Shown: positions 7,133 through 14,267, numbered from the stretch's first letter. The stretch is 25,750 bases of DNA from Candidatus Methanophagales archaeon (GCA_021161765.1 JAGGZZ010000223.1:1-25750), one strand, 5' to 3'. Program-made: numbers and translations. Notes: generated by a model not told the origin, from the letters alone.

Positions 7133-7933
7133 ATGAAACAAGTTCTATTTACCGACCTTGACGGAACCATGCTTGACCTCTATGACTATTCGTATGATGC
7201 CGCTCTTCCTGCTCTGGAAGCGTTGAAGAGGAGAAAGATTCCTGTCGTGTTCTGCACGGCGAAGACCTTAGCTGAGAACGAATATTACCGGAAAGAGCTG
7301 GGGATAGATGACCCGTTTATTGTAGAGAATGGCGGAGCGATATTCGTTCCTGAGAATTACTTCTCATTCAGTTTTGAATGTAGAAGGAGGGGCGATTACT
7401 GCGTTGTTGAATTCGGAGCGCTGTATGGTGAGTTGAGAGACGCACTAAGGGCAATCAAGGAGGAAACGGGATTTAAAATCACCGGTTTTGGCGATATGAC
7501 CGCGGAGGAGGTCGCTGCCGATGCGAATTTAAGCGTGGAGATGGCGAAGCGTGCAAAACAGAAAGAATACAATGAGAGTTTCATTTTTGACGAACCCGAA
7601 TCTGAGGCGGCGGTTTTGTTTGACAAAATCAAGGAGAAGGGTTTCGCTGCCACTCACGGAGGAAGATACTACAACATTCACGGTAAGAATGCGGACAAAG
7701 GCAAGGCGGTGAGGGCGCTTACAGAACTCTTCAAGCGCGAATATGGAGAAGTGAAGACCTTCGGTGTTGGAGACAGCATGAATGACATCTCGATGTTGAA
7801 CGCGGTGGAGCAGCCGGCGGTGGTAAAGAACAAAAAAGGTGCATGGCTTGACATTTCGCTGCCCGGGCTGTATAAAGCGAAGGGCGAAGGACCGGAGGGG
7901 TGGGCGGAAGTAGTGGAAAAACTGTTAAAATAA
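7133..7933 (+). CDS. mpgP: Mannosyl-3-phosphoglycerate phosphatase
   Basis: HAD-superfamily type IIB phosphatase that removes phosphate from mannosyl-3-phosphoglycerate to give mannosylglycerate. Motif I FTDLDGT carries the nucleophile D8 and acid D10. The region around CTAKTL (41-46) supplies motif II, NADKGKAV carries K189, and GVGDSMND (211-218) is motif IV. IVENGGAIF (63-71) is typical of Cof/MpgP-type phosphatases. Length (266) fits. It directly follows mpgS, which makes the specific substrate assignment strong. The stop codon TAA at 7931-7933 runs straight into repeat family A. Confidence 0.92.
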   Translation: MKQVLFTDLDGTMLDLYDYSYDAALPALEALKRRKIPVVFCTAKTLAENEYYRKELGIDDPFIVENGGAIFVPENYFSFSFECRRRGDYCVVEFGALYGELRDALRAIKEETGFKITGFGDMTAEEVAADANLSVEMAKRAKQKEYNESFIFDEPESEAAVLFDKIKEKGFAATHGGRYYNIHGKNADKGKAVRALTELFKREYGEVKTFGVGDSMNDISMLNAVEQPAVVKNKKGAWLDISLPGLYKAKGEGPEGWAEVVEKLLK

Positions 7934-8026
7934 CAAATTATAGACACAGATTAACACAGACTAAAATAAATCTGCGTAAATCCGTGTAAATCGGTGTCTC
8001 AAATAGAAGGAAGCTATAATAGGTAT
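7932..8026 (+). repeat. Repeat family A, copy 2
   Basis: Compact copy: ATTATAGACACAGATTAACAC, a short centre, then AAATCTGCGTAAATCCGTGT and GTGTCTCAAATAGAAGGAAG, followed by CTATAATAGGTATA. The two arms can pair into one long imperfect hairpin. The left end starts at the mpgP stop codon, and the right end lies just before, or within, the methyltransferase reading frame. Confidence 0.85.
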
Positions 8027-8032
8027 AAACCG

Positions 8033-8602
8033 ATGGATTTATTAGATAACGAAGTAGAGCTGGTGGGAAAAATGCTTGAACGAATTGAGTCCGAAAAAGA
8101 ACAGGGAAAAGGAAGACTAAACGTGCTGGACGTCGGGTGCGGTACCGGGAGATTGAGCATATATCTGAATGAACAAGCGGGATGTGACGTGACCGGAATA
8201 GACATGCTGCAGAAGAAGCTAGAAAAAGCGAAAACGAGGTGTTCAGGTTCAGGGAACGTTGCGTTTGAGATGCAATCAGCAGAGGAGATGGGTTTCGGAA
8301 ACGATGTCTTCGATGTCGTTGTATCGCTAAAGGCATTACACGAAATACCCGACCCTGAGAAGGCGTTAAAGGAATCAAACCGTGTGTTGAACGCCCGCCG
8401 CGGGAGAATACTGATTATTGACTGGGTAGGCGGTACGGCTAAAACAAGTACGCATGCACATGCGCAAAAGTATTTCACACCGGCAGGGTTAGAGCAAATG
8501 CTTTCCGAATCGGGCTTTGTTAATACGCGGGTTGAACTCAACAGAGAAGGCGAATTGATGCTGGCAGAAGGAAGGAAGAAAAGCAAAGAAAACAGAAAAT
8601 AA
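8033..8602 (+). CDS. Class I SAM-dependent methyltransferase
   Basis: Rossmann-fold methyltransferase of the Methyltransf_11 type, substrate unknown. From ATG 8033 the protein has 189 residues. Motif I VLDVGCGTGRL is at 31-41, the motif II acid is in VTGIDML at 53-59, and DVVVSLKALHEIPDPE covers motifs IV-V. The frame is open upstream to a GTG at 7994, but that stretch lies in repeat A2. The encoded GSYNRYKP resembles a methyltransferase N-terminus, so the true start may lie inside the repeat. No Shine-Dalgarno fits either start. The C-terminal KENRK-stop is encoded by the left end of the next A repeat. Its position upstream of atwA and mcrC is suggestive, but a role in MCR or F430 modification is only speculation. 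Confidence 0.85.
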   Translation: MDLLDNEVELVGKMLERIESEKEQGKGRLNVLDVGCGTGRLSIYLNEQAGCDVTGIDMLQKKLEKAKTRCSGSGNVAFEMQSAEEMGFGNDVFDVVVSLKALHEIPDPEKALKESNRVLNARRGRILIIDWVGGTAKTSTHAHAQKYFTPAGLEQMLSESGFVNTRVELNREGELMLAEGRKKSKENRK

Positions 8603-8812
8603 ATTATAGACACAGATTAACGCTCGTGGGCTCTGCCCACGTCCCCGCAAGCCCTGTAAGGGCTTATAGAAAAGCTTTACCAAAAGAACTATACTTTCTT
8701 AGCACAGGTTCTTTCTTTAGAAAGAAAGTGTTTTTTGAAAAAGAAAAAGTGTTGCGTAAATCCGTGTAAATTTGTGTCTTAAATATAAGGAAGCATTATG
8801 CCTTATATACAA
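8597..8812 (+). repeat. Repeat family A, copy 3, with nested families B and F
   Basis: The left end AAAATAAATTATAGACACAG contains the methyltransferase stop (8600-8602). The right end is GCGTAAATCCGTGTAAATTT, then GTGTCTTAAATATAAGGAAG, and CCTTATATACAATAG. The centre is expanded by about 130 nt holding hairpin family B (8625-8666), then a family F block with GTAAAGCTTTTCT and AACCTGTGCTAA on the minus strand, then an A-rich stretch. Together with 8813-8926 this explains the 324-nt gap before atwA. Confidence 0.8.
8625..8666. repeat. Hairpin repeat family B, copy 1
   Basis: Two adjacent hairpins. CGTGGGC-TCT-GCCCACG (8625-8641) is a perfect 7-bp stem, and AAGCCCT-GTA-AGGGCTT follows after CCCCGC. 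The second copy at 24349-24396 keeps both stems with compensatory base changes. Confidence 0.7.
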
Positions 8813-8875
8813 TAGAAATATAGAAAAATTTTTAAATGATGAAAAACCGTTTAATGATGACTGAAAAAAATTCAG

Positions 8876-8920
8876 TTTTATATATAAAAGAATCATATAT
8901 ATAAAGGTAACAAAAGGAGG
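8876..8920 (+). promoter_or_regulatory. Promoter and ribosome-binding site of atwA copy 1
   Basis: TTTTATATATAAAAG (8877-8890) is a strong TATA-like sequence. A second, CATATATATAAAGG, lies at about 8894-8907. AAGGAGG at 8914-8920 is a strong Shine-Dalgarno 6 nt before ATG 8927. A small hairpin, CTGAA-A5-TTCAG, lies at 8861-8875. Confidence 0.55.
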
Positions 8921-8926
8921 AGAGCG

Positions 8927-10528
8927 ATGGGAGAAGAAGCTGAGACGTTCATAAAAATTCGCGGGATAAGCAAGAAGTTCGAGGACAAAACGGTGCTGAA
9001 GGACGTGAACCTGGACATAAAGGAGTTGGAGCCGTTAGGGCTGCTTGGGAAGAGTGGTTCAGGGAAATCGGTTCTGCTTCGTATGCTCCGTGGCACGGAT
9101 GAATACGCACCCGATACAGGCGAGATAATTTTCAGAATCGCATATTGCCCCAACTGTACGTGGTTAGAGGGGCCAAGTAAGGTGGGCGAGCGGTGTAGTA
9201 AGTGCGGGACGGAATTTGAGTTCAGGGAGGTAAATTTCTGGCAGGATAAGCCGATGAGGCGGGTATTAAAAAGTGCGATTGCGATTATGCTGCAGCGCAG
9301 TTTCGCTTTATACAGTGACGAGTCGGTCATCTGGAATATATTAGAGGCGTTGGAACGGTCAAAATATCCAAAGAGCAAGCGGATGAAGAAGGTATATGAA
9401 ATTCTGGAATCAGTAAAGATGTTGCATCGTGTAAACATGCCCGATACGAGGGACCTTAGTGGAGGCGAGAAACAGCGAATGGTGCTTGCAAGGCAGTTAG
9501 CGCTGCTGCCCGTTCTGCTTTTAGCCGATGAACCCACGGGGACGCTGGACCACGAAACAGCGAAGGTGGTGCACCGCGCACTGATAGACACCACAAGAGG
9601 CGGGACGACTTTCCTCGTTACTTCGCACTGGCCGTATGTGATTCGCGACCTGACCGAGAAAACGGTATGGCTTGATAAGGGCGAGATAGTCGAATATGGC
9701 GATACGGCAAAGATAGTGGCAGATTTTGAGCGAGAAGTAGGCGAAATAGAGCGAGAGGATTATAAAAAGTTCGGTGACCCGATAATAAGAATAGAAGGGC
9801 TGAAGAAGTATTATCTCTCGGCATCGCGAGGCGTGGTAAAGGCCGTGGATGACATTTCGTTTACAATAAATGAGAACGAGATATTCGGCGTTGTGGGGCA
9901 TAGCGGTGCGGGGAAGACGAGTTTGATGCGAATTGTGAGCCATTTAGACGCGGGGTCAGGTGGTTCTGCATGGGTACGCGCGGGGGAGAGATGGTACGAG
10001 GCGTCAAAGGCAGATGAGGGGACTTTCGTGAAGGATGGCGTAATTACGGGTGGCATGACTGATTGGAAAGCGCATTTTGTCGGTGTGCTGCATCAGGAAT
10101 ATTCACTGATTCCGAAACTCACGACGTGGGAGAACCTTACACATGGCATAGGTCTGGACATGCCAGAGGACCTCGCGAAGATGAAGGTGAAGTTCGTGCT
10201 CAACGGCGTGGGATTCTCGGATGATGAAATAGAAGAGATACTGCCAAAAACACATCAGGAACTGAGCGTGGGCGAGAAACAGCGAATACTCATCGCGCAA
10301 CTATTGATGAAAGAGCCCAATATTGCCGTGCTTGACGAACCAACGGGAACGATGGACCCGGTAACGAAGAAATATGTGGCAGAGACGATAATAAAAGCGA
10401 GGCAGAATCTGGGCATTACGTTCGTGATTGTCACGCATGACCTTGATTTCGCGGAGAAGGTATGTGATAGAATAGCGAAGATGGAGAATGGAAAAGTAAC
10501 GGAGATAGAGGATTTGAGGGGCGTTTAA
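8927..10528 (+). CDS. atwA: Methyl-coenzyme M reductase activation component A2, copy 1
   Basis: Double ABC-type ATPase (533 residues) that, with McrC-containing component A3, drives ATP-dependent reduction of the Ni centre of F430 in MCR to active Ni(I). It is soluble, not a transporter, as no membrane segments are seen. First ATPase domain: Walker A GKSGSGKS at 41-48, signature LSGGE at 177-181, Walker B VLLLADEP at about 196-203. A four-cysteine zinc knuckle (C74, C77, C90, C93) is inserted after Walker A, as is typical of component A2. Second domain: Walker A GHSGAGKT at 324-331, a degenerate signature LSVGE, and Walker B IAVLDEP. Start is set by the Shine-Dalgarno at 8914-8920. A paralogous copy follows 73 nt downstream, then mcrC. 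Confidence 0.92.
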   Translation: MGEEAETFIKIRGISKKFEDKTVLKDVNLDIKELEPLGLLGKSGSGKSVLLRMLRGTDEYAPDTGEIIFRIAYCPNCTWLEGPSKVGERCSKCGTEFEFREVNFWQDKPMRRVLKSAIAIMLQRSFALYSDESVIWNILEALERSKYPKSKRMKKVYEILESVKMLHRVNMPDTRDLSGGEKQRMVLARQLALLPVLLLADEPTGTLDHETAKVVHRALIDTTRGGTTFLVTSHWPYVIRDLTEKTVWLDKGEIVEYGDTAKIVADFEREVGEIEREDYKKFGDPIIRIEGLKKYYLSASRGVVKAVDDISFTINENEIFGVVGHSGAGKTSLMRIVSHLDAGSGGSAWVRAGERWYEASKADEGTFVKDGVITGGMTDWKAHFVGVLHQEYSLIPKLTTWENLTHGIGLDMPEDLAKMKVKFVLNGVGFSDDEIEEILPKTHQELSVGEKQRILIAQLLMKEPNIAVLDEPTGTMDPVTKKYVAETIIKARQNLGITFVIVTHDLDFAEKVCDRIAKMENGKVTEIEDLRGV

Positions 10529-10601
10529 CTTTATTTAAACACATGCTAATCTTTTATTTTAAATGATGAATATAGGATAGGATAGGAAGAGAGAGGGAAA
10601 A

Positions 10602-12206
10602 ATGAGTGAAGAGGAACCGAAGCCGTTTGTAAAAATTCGGGATATATGTAAAGAGTTTGATGGCAAAGAAGTATTGAAGAACGTGAGCGTGGATATAAGA
10701 GAAGGAGAGCCGTTGGGGCTGCTTGGACGGAGTGGTTCGGGGAAATCCGTTTTGCTTCACATGCTGCGGGGCACCGAGGAATACGCACCTACTTCCGGGG
10801 AGATAATATTCAGGGTGGCGATGTGCCCTTCATGCGGTTGGGTAGGGTCGCCAAGTAAAGTAGGAGAGCCGTGCAGTAAGTGTGGTGTTAAACTGGGATT
10901 GGAGGAAGTGAATTACTGGAAGGACGAAGAAGCGAGGAAGAAAGTAAAAAGAGCGGTTGCCATTATGCTGCAGCGTACCTTCGGGTTGTACGGAGACGAC
11001 ACGGTTATGTATAACGTGTTACAGGCATTAGAGAGCAGGAAGTATCCGAGTGCGAAAAGGTTTAGAAGAGCTTATGAGCTGCTGAAAGCCGTGAAGATGA
11101 TTCACCGTATTACTTTCCCGGCGAGCGACCTAAGTGGAGGGGAGAAACAGAGGGTCGTGCTTGCGCGGCAATTAGCACTGGATCCAATGTTGCTTTTAGC
11201 TGACGAGCCCACAGGAACGTTAGACTTTGAGACGGCAAAGCTGGTTCACAAAGCGCTGATGGAAAGCACAAAAGCGGGAATGACAATGGTTGTTACCTCT
11301 CACTGGCCTTATGTCATTGAAGAACTGACGGAAAAGACGTTATGGCTTGACCACGGCGAGACTGTCAAGTACGGCGATTCGAAAACCGTGGTAGACGAGT
11401 TTAAGAAGCAGGTGGGTAAGATAGAGCGTGTGGAATACGTGAAGCTGGGAGAGCCGAAGATAAAAATAGACCATTGTAAGAAGTATTATTACTCCGTGTG
11501 GCGAGGGATGGTAAAGGCAGTGGATGACGTTTCGCTAACAATCAATGAGAACGAGATATTCGGATTATTAGGTAAGAGTGGGTCAGGGAAAACGAGTTTA
11601 GCGCGAATTATAACGCAAATAGACGCGCTGACAGGTGGGTCGGTCAAGATAAGGGCAGGGGAGAAATGGATAGAAGTGGGAAGAGTAGCAGAAACAGGCG
11701 TGTGGATTGCGTGGGGCGCAACTACGCCGGGCGTAGGCGAGCAAGCGGCGACACACGTAACTATGCTGCATCAGGAATATTCGTTATACTCAGAGAGGAC
11801 GGTATTAGAGAATCTAACGAGCTGCATAGGCTTGAAGATCCCGGAGGAGCTTGCGAGGATGAAGGTACTTTTTATTCTGGAGAGCATAGGATTTAGTGAA
11901 GAAGAAGCGGAGGAAATACTTCCAAAAGACCACACACAACTGAGTGCGGGGGAACAGCAGCGGATAGTTTTGGCTCAGGTATTGATGAAGGAACCTGCGA
12001 TAGCGATACTTGACGAGCCCACGGGAACGATGGACCCGATAACGAAGAAATACGTGGCTGAATCCATAAGGGCGGCACGCGAGAACTTAGGGATAACGTT
12101 CTTAGTCGTTTCTCATGACATTGATTTTGTCAATATGGTTTGCGATAGGGTGGCGCACATGAAGGACGGAAAAATAACGAAAGTAGAGGAATTGAGAGCA
12201 GCATAA
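10602..12206 (+). CDS. atwA: Methyl-coenzyme M reductase activation component A2, copy 2
   Basis: Second full-length component A2 ATPase (534 residues), a tandem paralogue of the preceding gene; well over half of the N-terminal domain is identical by eye. Walker A GRSGSGKS is at 42-49, zinc-knuckle cysteines are C75, C78, C91, C94, then LSGGE and LLLADEP. The second domain has GKSGSGKT, LSAGE and IAILDEP. All catalytic motifs are intact, so both copies should be active ATPases. Differences concentrate between the domains and around 360-385, where this copy has a longer insert before the conserved MLHQEYSL. A purine-rich GAGAGGGA lies just before the ATG. Copies may be used in different conditions or together as a complex; this is inference. 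Confidence 0.92.
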   Translation: MSEEEPKPFVKIRDICKEFDGKEVLKNVSVDIREGEPLGLLGRSGSGKSVLLHMLRGTEEYAPTSGEIIFRVAMCPSCGWVGSPSKVGEPCSKCGVKLGLEEVNYWKDEEARKKVKRAVAIMLQRTFGLYGDDTVMYNVLQALESRKYPSAKRFRRAYELLKAVKMIHRITFPASDLSGGEKQRVVLARQLALDPMLLLADEPTGTLDFETAKLVHKALMESTKAGMTMVVTSHWPYVIEELTEKTLWLDHGETVKYGDSKTVVDEFKKQVGKIERVEYVKLGEPKIKIDHCKKYYYSVWRGMVKAVDDVSLTINENEIFGLLGKSGSGKTSLARIITQIDALTGGSVKIRAGEKWIEVGRVAETGVWIAWGATTPGVGEQAATHVTMLHQEYSLYSERTVLENLTSCIGLKIPEELARMKVLFILESIGFSEEEAEEILPKDHTQLSAGEQQRIVLAQVLMKEPAIAILDEPTGTMDPITKKYVAESIRAARENLGITFLVVSHDIDFVNMVCDRVAHMKDGKITKVEELRAA

Positions 12207-12222
12207 AGGATAATACAAACCA

Positions 12223-12320
12223 AAAAACCACGAGATTTCACAAGATTAGCACAGATGGAGAGGAGGGAAATATTGTAAAACAAAAAATCTTGTGGAAATC
12301 CGTGTAATCTGTGGTTTTAT
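12223..12320. repeat. Repeat family C hairpin between atwA copy 2 and mcrC
   Basis: AACCACGAGATTTCACAAGATT is answered by AATCTTGTGGAAATCC and GTGTAATCTGTGGTTTT, forming a long imperfect hairpin across 12223-12318. Related half-copies occur at 4031 and 12930. It ends in GTGGTTTTATTATTAAAATA, an A/T-rich stretch directly before the mcrC ATG. Confidence 0.7.
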
Positions 12321-12332
12321 TATTAAAATAAG

Positions 12333-12932
12333 ATGGTAGTAGGAAGAAAGACACAGTTGGTGGCGTGTAGGAAAGGGCAGGCATTAGGTTTAGGCGGTGG
12401 TATCGCGCAGCGCGGGACATTCGCGAAAGCACGGCATAATGACGTAATTACGCTTGCGATGTCACCGGGATACCGGCACGTGCCAAAGCCGGTGTGCCAG
12501 ATAACCACCGAATTAAGGGGCAGAGGAATAGACGTAGGAGAAATCGTATTGAATGCGGGGGACGGAACACCGGCGGATTCGCCATCGAGCGGGGGGCATG
12601 GCGTGGCATTCGGATTGCAGCCAAACGAGATGGAGATAATAGGAATGCATAAGCTTGCCCTATTGAATCATGGTAACGTAAAGGCGCATTTCATTTACAA
12701 GGTGCGGTTTGAGCTGAGAAAGGTAGCGATACCTGCTATTGTTCTCTGCCAGTGCCCGGTAGAATTCGAGGATTTCGAGGAGATAGGCATAAGCACGCGG
12801 AATAAGGAAGGAGAGACACCGGGTAAAGTAATGGAAATTGTTACAGGAATAGTAAGAAACGCGGATGTGCCGCAGGCGAAACTGAATGAAATCGTGAGCA
12901 AAGTGAAAAAGTGCCTCAGGGAGATTGGCTAA
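12333..12932 (+). CDS. mcrC: McrC, MCR activation component A3 subunit
   Basis: 199-residue McrC protein. In methanogens McrC is part of the A3a complex that, with component A2, reductively activates MCR. Family features visible: VGRKTQLVACR opening, GGGIAQRGTFAKARHNDVI at about 22-40, MSPGYRHVPKPVC at about 44-56, VLNAGDGTPADSP, GHGVAFGLQPNE, and CQCPVEFEDFEEIG at about 138-151. In many methanogens mcrC lies inside the mcr operon (mcrBDCGA). Here it stands apart, 1.3 kb before mcrB, and next to the two atwA genes. The ATG at 12333 has no Shine-Dalgarno and follows an A/T-rich stretch, so a leaderless or read-through start is likely. The stop TAA begins repeat C+D copy 2. Confidence 0.92.
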   Translation: MVVGRKTQLVACRKGQALGLGGGIAQRGTFAKARHNDVITLAMSPGYRHVPKPVCQITTELRGRGIDVGEIVLNAGDGTPADSPSSGGHGVAFGLQPNEMEIIGMHKLALLNHGNVKAHFIYKVRFELRKVAIPAIVLCQCPVEFEDFEEIGISTRNKEGETPGKVMEIVTGIVRNADVPQAKLNEIVSKVKKCLREIG

Positions 12933-13060
12933 CCACAAGATTATATAAAATCAGTGTAAATCTGTGTCAGAAAATCTGAGCAATGATTGAAACAGTCTTA
13001 AAACTCGGGGGGCCTCTGCGCTCTCTGCGGTGATAAATCACTTGATTTTTAGACTGTGCC
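12930..13060. repeat. Composite repeat C+D, copy 2, filling a convergent gene gap
   Basis: Starts with TAACCACAAGATTATATAA (TAA is the mcrC stop), continues with AGTGTAAATCTGTGTCAG, then part D: AACAGTCTTAAAACTC, CTGCGCTCTCTGCGGTGA, and GATTTTTAGACTGTGCC. It ends 12 nt before the stop of the leftward gene at 13072. Its order and position match the copy at 4031-4195. Confidence 0.8.
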
Positions 13061-13071
13061 CTAGGGGGTTA

Positions 13072-13380
13072 TTATTTACGGAATTTACGCCGGATTTGCT
13101 CCATCCTGTTCTTACGCAACTCTTCTATATTGGTTATCCATTTCTCGTGCTTCTTGTATATGTACTCTTTTACCTCCATCAACTGTTCCGGCGATTCACC
13201 CCACAGTATCATCCGGGGCACGTAATCCTTGATGGGTAAATCGGTTCTTGGATCAAAGGCATCCTCAGGTGGCTTCTCCTGGTCCACTTCCAACCCGAAC
13301 TTCTCTGCTGCTTCAAATACTATACCGGTTGCTATCGCCCGGGGAATGGGGAGTGCATATTTCCTTTTCTCTTCTCCCAT
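13072..13380 (-). CDS. Conserved-looking protein of unknown function near mcr
   Basis: 102-residue protein starting MGEEKRKYALPIPRAIATGI. I do not recognise the family. ATG 13380 is preferred over the longer frame from 13452, because the longer part overlaps the upstream gene's frame and because GGATAAGGGAG gives a Shine-Dalgarno-like site before it. The N-terminal half has a compact hydrophobic segment (ALPIPRAIATGIVFEAA, 9-25), then a Pro/Asp-rich stretch (PPEDAFDPRTDLP, 37-49). The C-terminal third is a charged helix ending RRKFRK, possibly for nucleic-acid or protein binding. No signal peptide or cysteines. It starts 5 nt after the stop of the small zinc-binding gene, so they form an operon running against mcrC and mcrBGA. 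Confidence 0.7.
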   Translation of the reverse strand: MGEEKRKYALPIPRAIATGIVFEAAEKFGLEVDQEKPPEDAFDPRTDLPIKDYVPRMILWGESPEQLMEVKEYIYKKHEKWITNIEELRKNRMEQIRRKFRK

Positions 13381-13385
13381 CTCCC

Positions 13386-13625
13386 TTATCCCGCTCCCGT
13401 ACCTTCTGCGGCGCCCATGTCTACCTCGGTTTCCAGCTCCGCTTCGTAGCATTCGGCACAGAGGATTCTACCGCGCACTTCGATGTAGTCCCCTTCGTCC
13501 ACTTCTTTCCCACATACTGAACATGTTGCATGCGCGGTTGTCCGTGCTTTTCTGCCGCCTTCTTCTTTATCAGCCTTTTCTGCCGCCTTCTCCATCCAGC
13601 TCTTTTCCTTCTCCTTTTCTGCCAT
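13386..13625 (-). CDS. Small treble-clef-like zinc-binding protein
   Basis: 79-residue protein with a charged helical N-terminus (about 1-28, Lys/Glu-rich) and one zinc site: CSVC at 35-38 and CAEC at 56-59, separated by 17 residues, with GDYIEVRGRILC between. The spacing is typical of LIM-like or treble-clef folds. The tail is Gly/Ala/Glu-rich. The function is unknown, and such modules often bind proteins or nucleic acids. A TATA-like ACTTTATATACAA lies on the minus strand at about 13663-13675, similar to the end of repeat family A. It is upstream of, and probably co-transcribed with, the unknown gene at 13072-13380. Confidence 0.72.
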   Translation of the reverse strand: MAEKEKEKSWMEKAAEKADKEEGGRKARTTAHATCSVCGKEVDEGDYIEVRGRILCAECYEAELETEVDMGAAEGTGAG

Positions 13626-13713
13626 TTCTTCTATTTAGAAAGTTAGTTTTATTAGTATTTAATTGTATATAAAGTATTAACGGTACTGTCGAATTCTATA
13701 GTGAAACCCTAAA

Positions 13714-13803
13714 ATTCACCGCAGAGCACACGGAGAACGCAGAGACACAAGAAAACAGAAAATAAATTAGGGACACAGATTAACGCAGATTAACACAGAT
13801 GAT
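13714..13803 (+). repeat. Repeat G plus partial repeat family A (copy 4)
   Basis: ATTCACCGCAGAGCACACGG then AGAACGCAGAGAC (13714-13746), followed by GAAAACAGAAAATAAATT, AGGGACACAGATTAACGCAG and ATTAACACAGATGAT (13751-13803). Only the left arm of family A is present. The G block recurs at 24106-24140, also directly before an A element. It is related to the CTCTCTGCGGTGA block of element D in opposite orientation. Confidence 0.75.
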
Positions 13804-13847
13804 AAAAAAGCAAAAATTGGGAGAAGGATTTTTTTTTCCTTCGCTGT

Positions 13848-14096
13848 TTATTTTTTGATTTTAGCACTTTTCACTTCACTGATTACTTTCAAATTTTCAA
13901 AAATCTTAACTTGCCCTGTCCTATTCACTGCTTCTCTAATCCCTTCAATCATTCCTGGGATTCCCGGTGGATACCACTCCTCTCCACACTTCAAGCAGAC
14001 TAATATTGGTACGTCTTTAATCAGAATTCCTCCGGTATGCTCATCTTTAAACTCAAGCCTATTCCCCCCTCCTCACTTTTCACACTTTTTACGCAA
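13848..14096 (-). pseudogene. YgiT/MqsA-type zinc-finger (antitoxin-like) gene with in-frame TGA
   Basis: On the minus strand a frame from TTG 14096-14094 reads MRKKCEK, then TGA at 14075-14073, then GGGNRLEFKDEHTGG, ILIKDVPILVCLKCGEEW and a C-terminal helix ending KSAKIKK before the stop at 13848. This matches the short YgiT-type zinc-finger proteins, in which two CxxC pairs bracket a beta hairpin. The TGA falls exactly where the second Cys of the first pair is expected (CEK-x-GGG), one base from TGC or TGT. After the TGA no plausible start codon exists before the second CxxC. The usual partner (a DUF4258-type toxin gene upstream) is missing, since mcrB's promoter region starts there. Most likely it is a decayed antitoxin remnant. 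A sequencing error or recoding is possible. Confidence 0.6.
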
Positions 14097-14182
14097 CCCT
14101 CACAACTTGTATGACCAATATCAGATTAATATGAAATAAGGGCTTAGAAGGGGGCATCTCATTTTTGGAAGGCTCAGAAAAA

Positions 14183-14256
14183 CCGAAAGCCTTTTAAGTT
14201 GGGTTGGGATATAGATGTGGTTACCCTACAAAAAGGGAAAAATAAAAGAAAGGAGG
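14183..14256 (+). promoter_or_regulatory. Promoter and ribosome-binding site of the mcrBGA operon
   Basis: CGAAAGC (BRE-like, 14184-14190) followed by CTTTTAAG (TATA-like, 14191-14198) would place transcription start near 14220 and give a leader of about 45-50 nt. AGGAGG at 14251-14256 is a strong Shine-Dalgarno, 11 nt before ATG 14268. An A-rich spacer with the same design is repeated before mcrG. Confidence 0.5.
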
Positions 14257-14267
14257 AAAAAAAAGAT

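Noticed and set aside
8033..8602. Methyltransferase as the McrA S-methylcysteine enzyme
   Set aside because: The McrA here has Ala at that site, so such an enzyme would have no target; substrate left unknown.
13848..14096. Selenoprotein interpretation of the in-frame TGA
   Set aside because: Zinc-site Cys is not a typical Sec position, no SECIS-like element was recognised, and ordinary TGA stops are used nearby; kept only as a remote option.
13855..14139. Plus-strand open frame of 94 codons
   Set aside because: Antisense to the YgiT-like frame, of odd composition (Pro/Ser/Ile-rich), and with no ribosome-binding site; the minus strand shows clear family motifs.
14199..14267. Longer N-terminus for McrB
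   Set aside because: The extra residues are Lys-rich leader translation; AGGAGG at 14251 and the family N-terminus point to ATG 14268.
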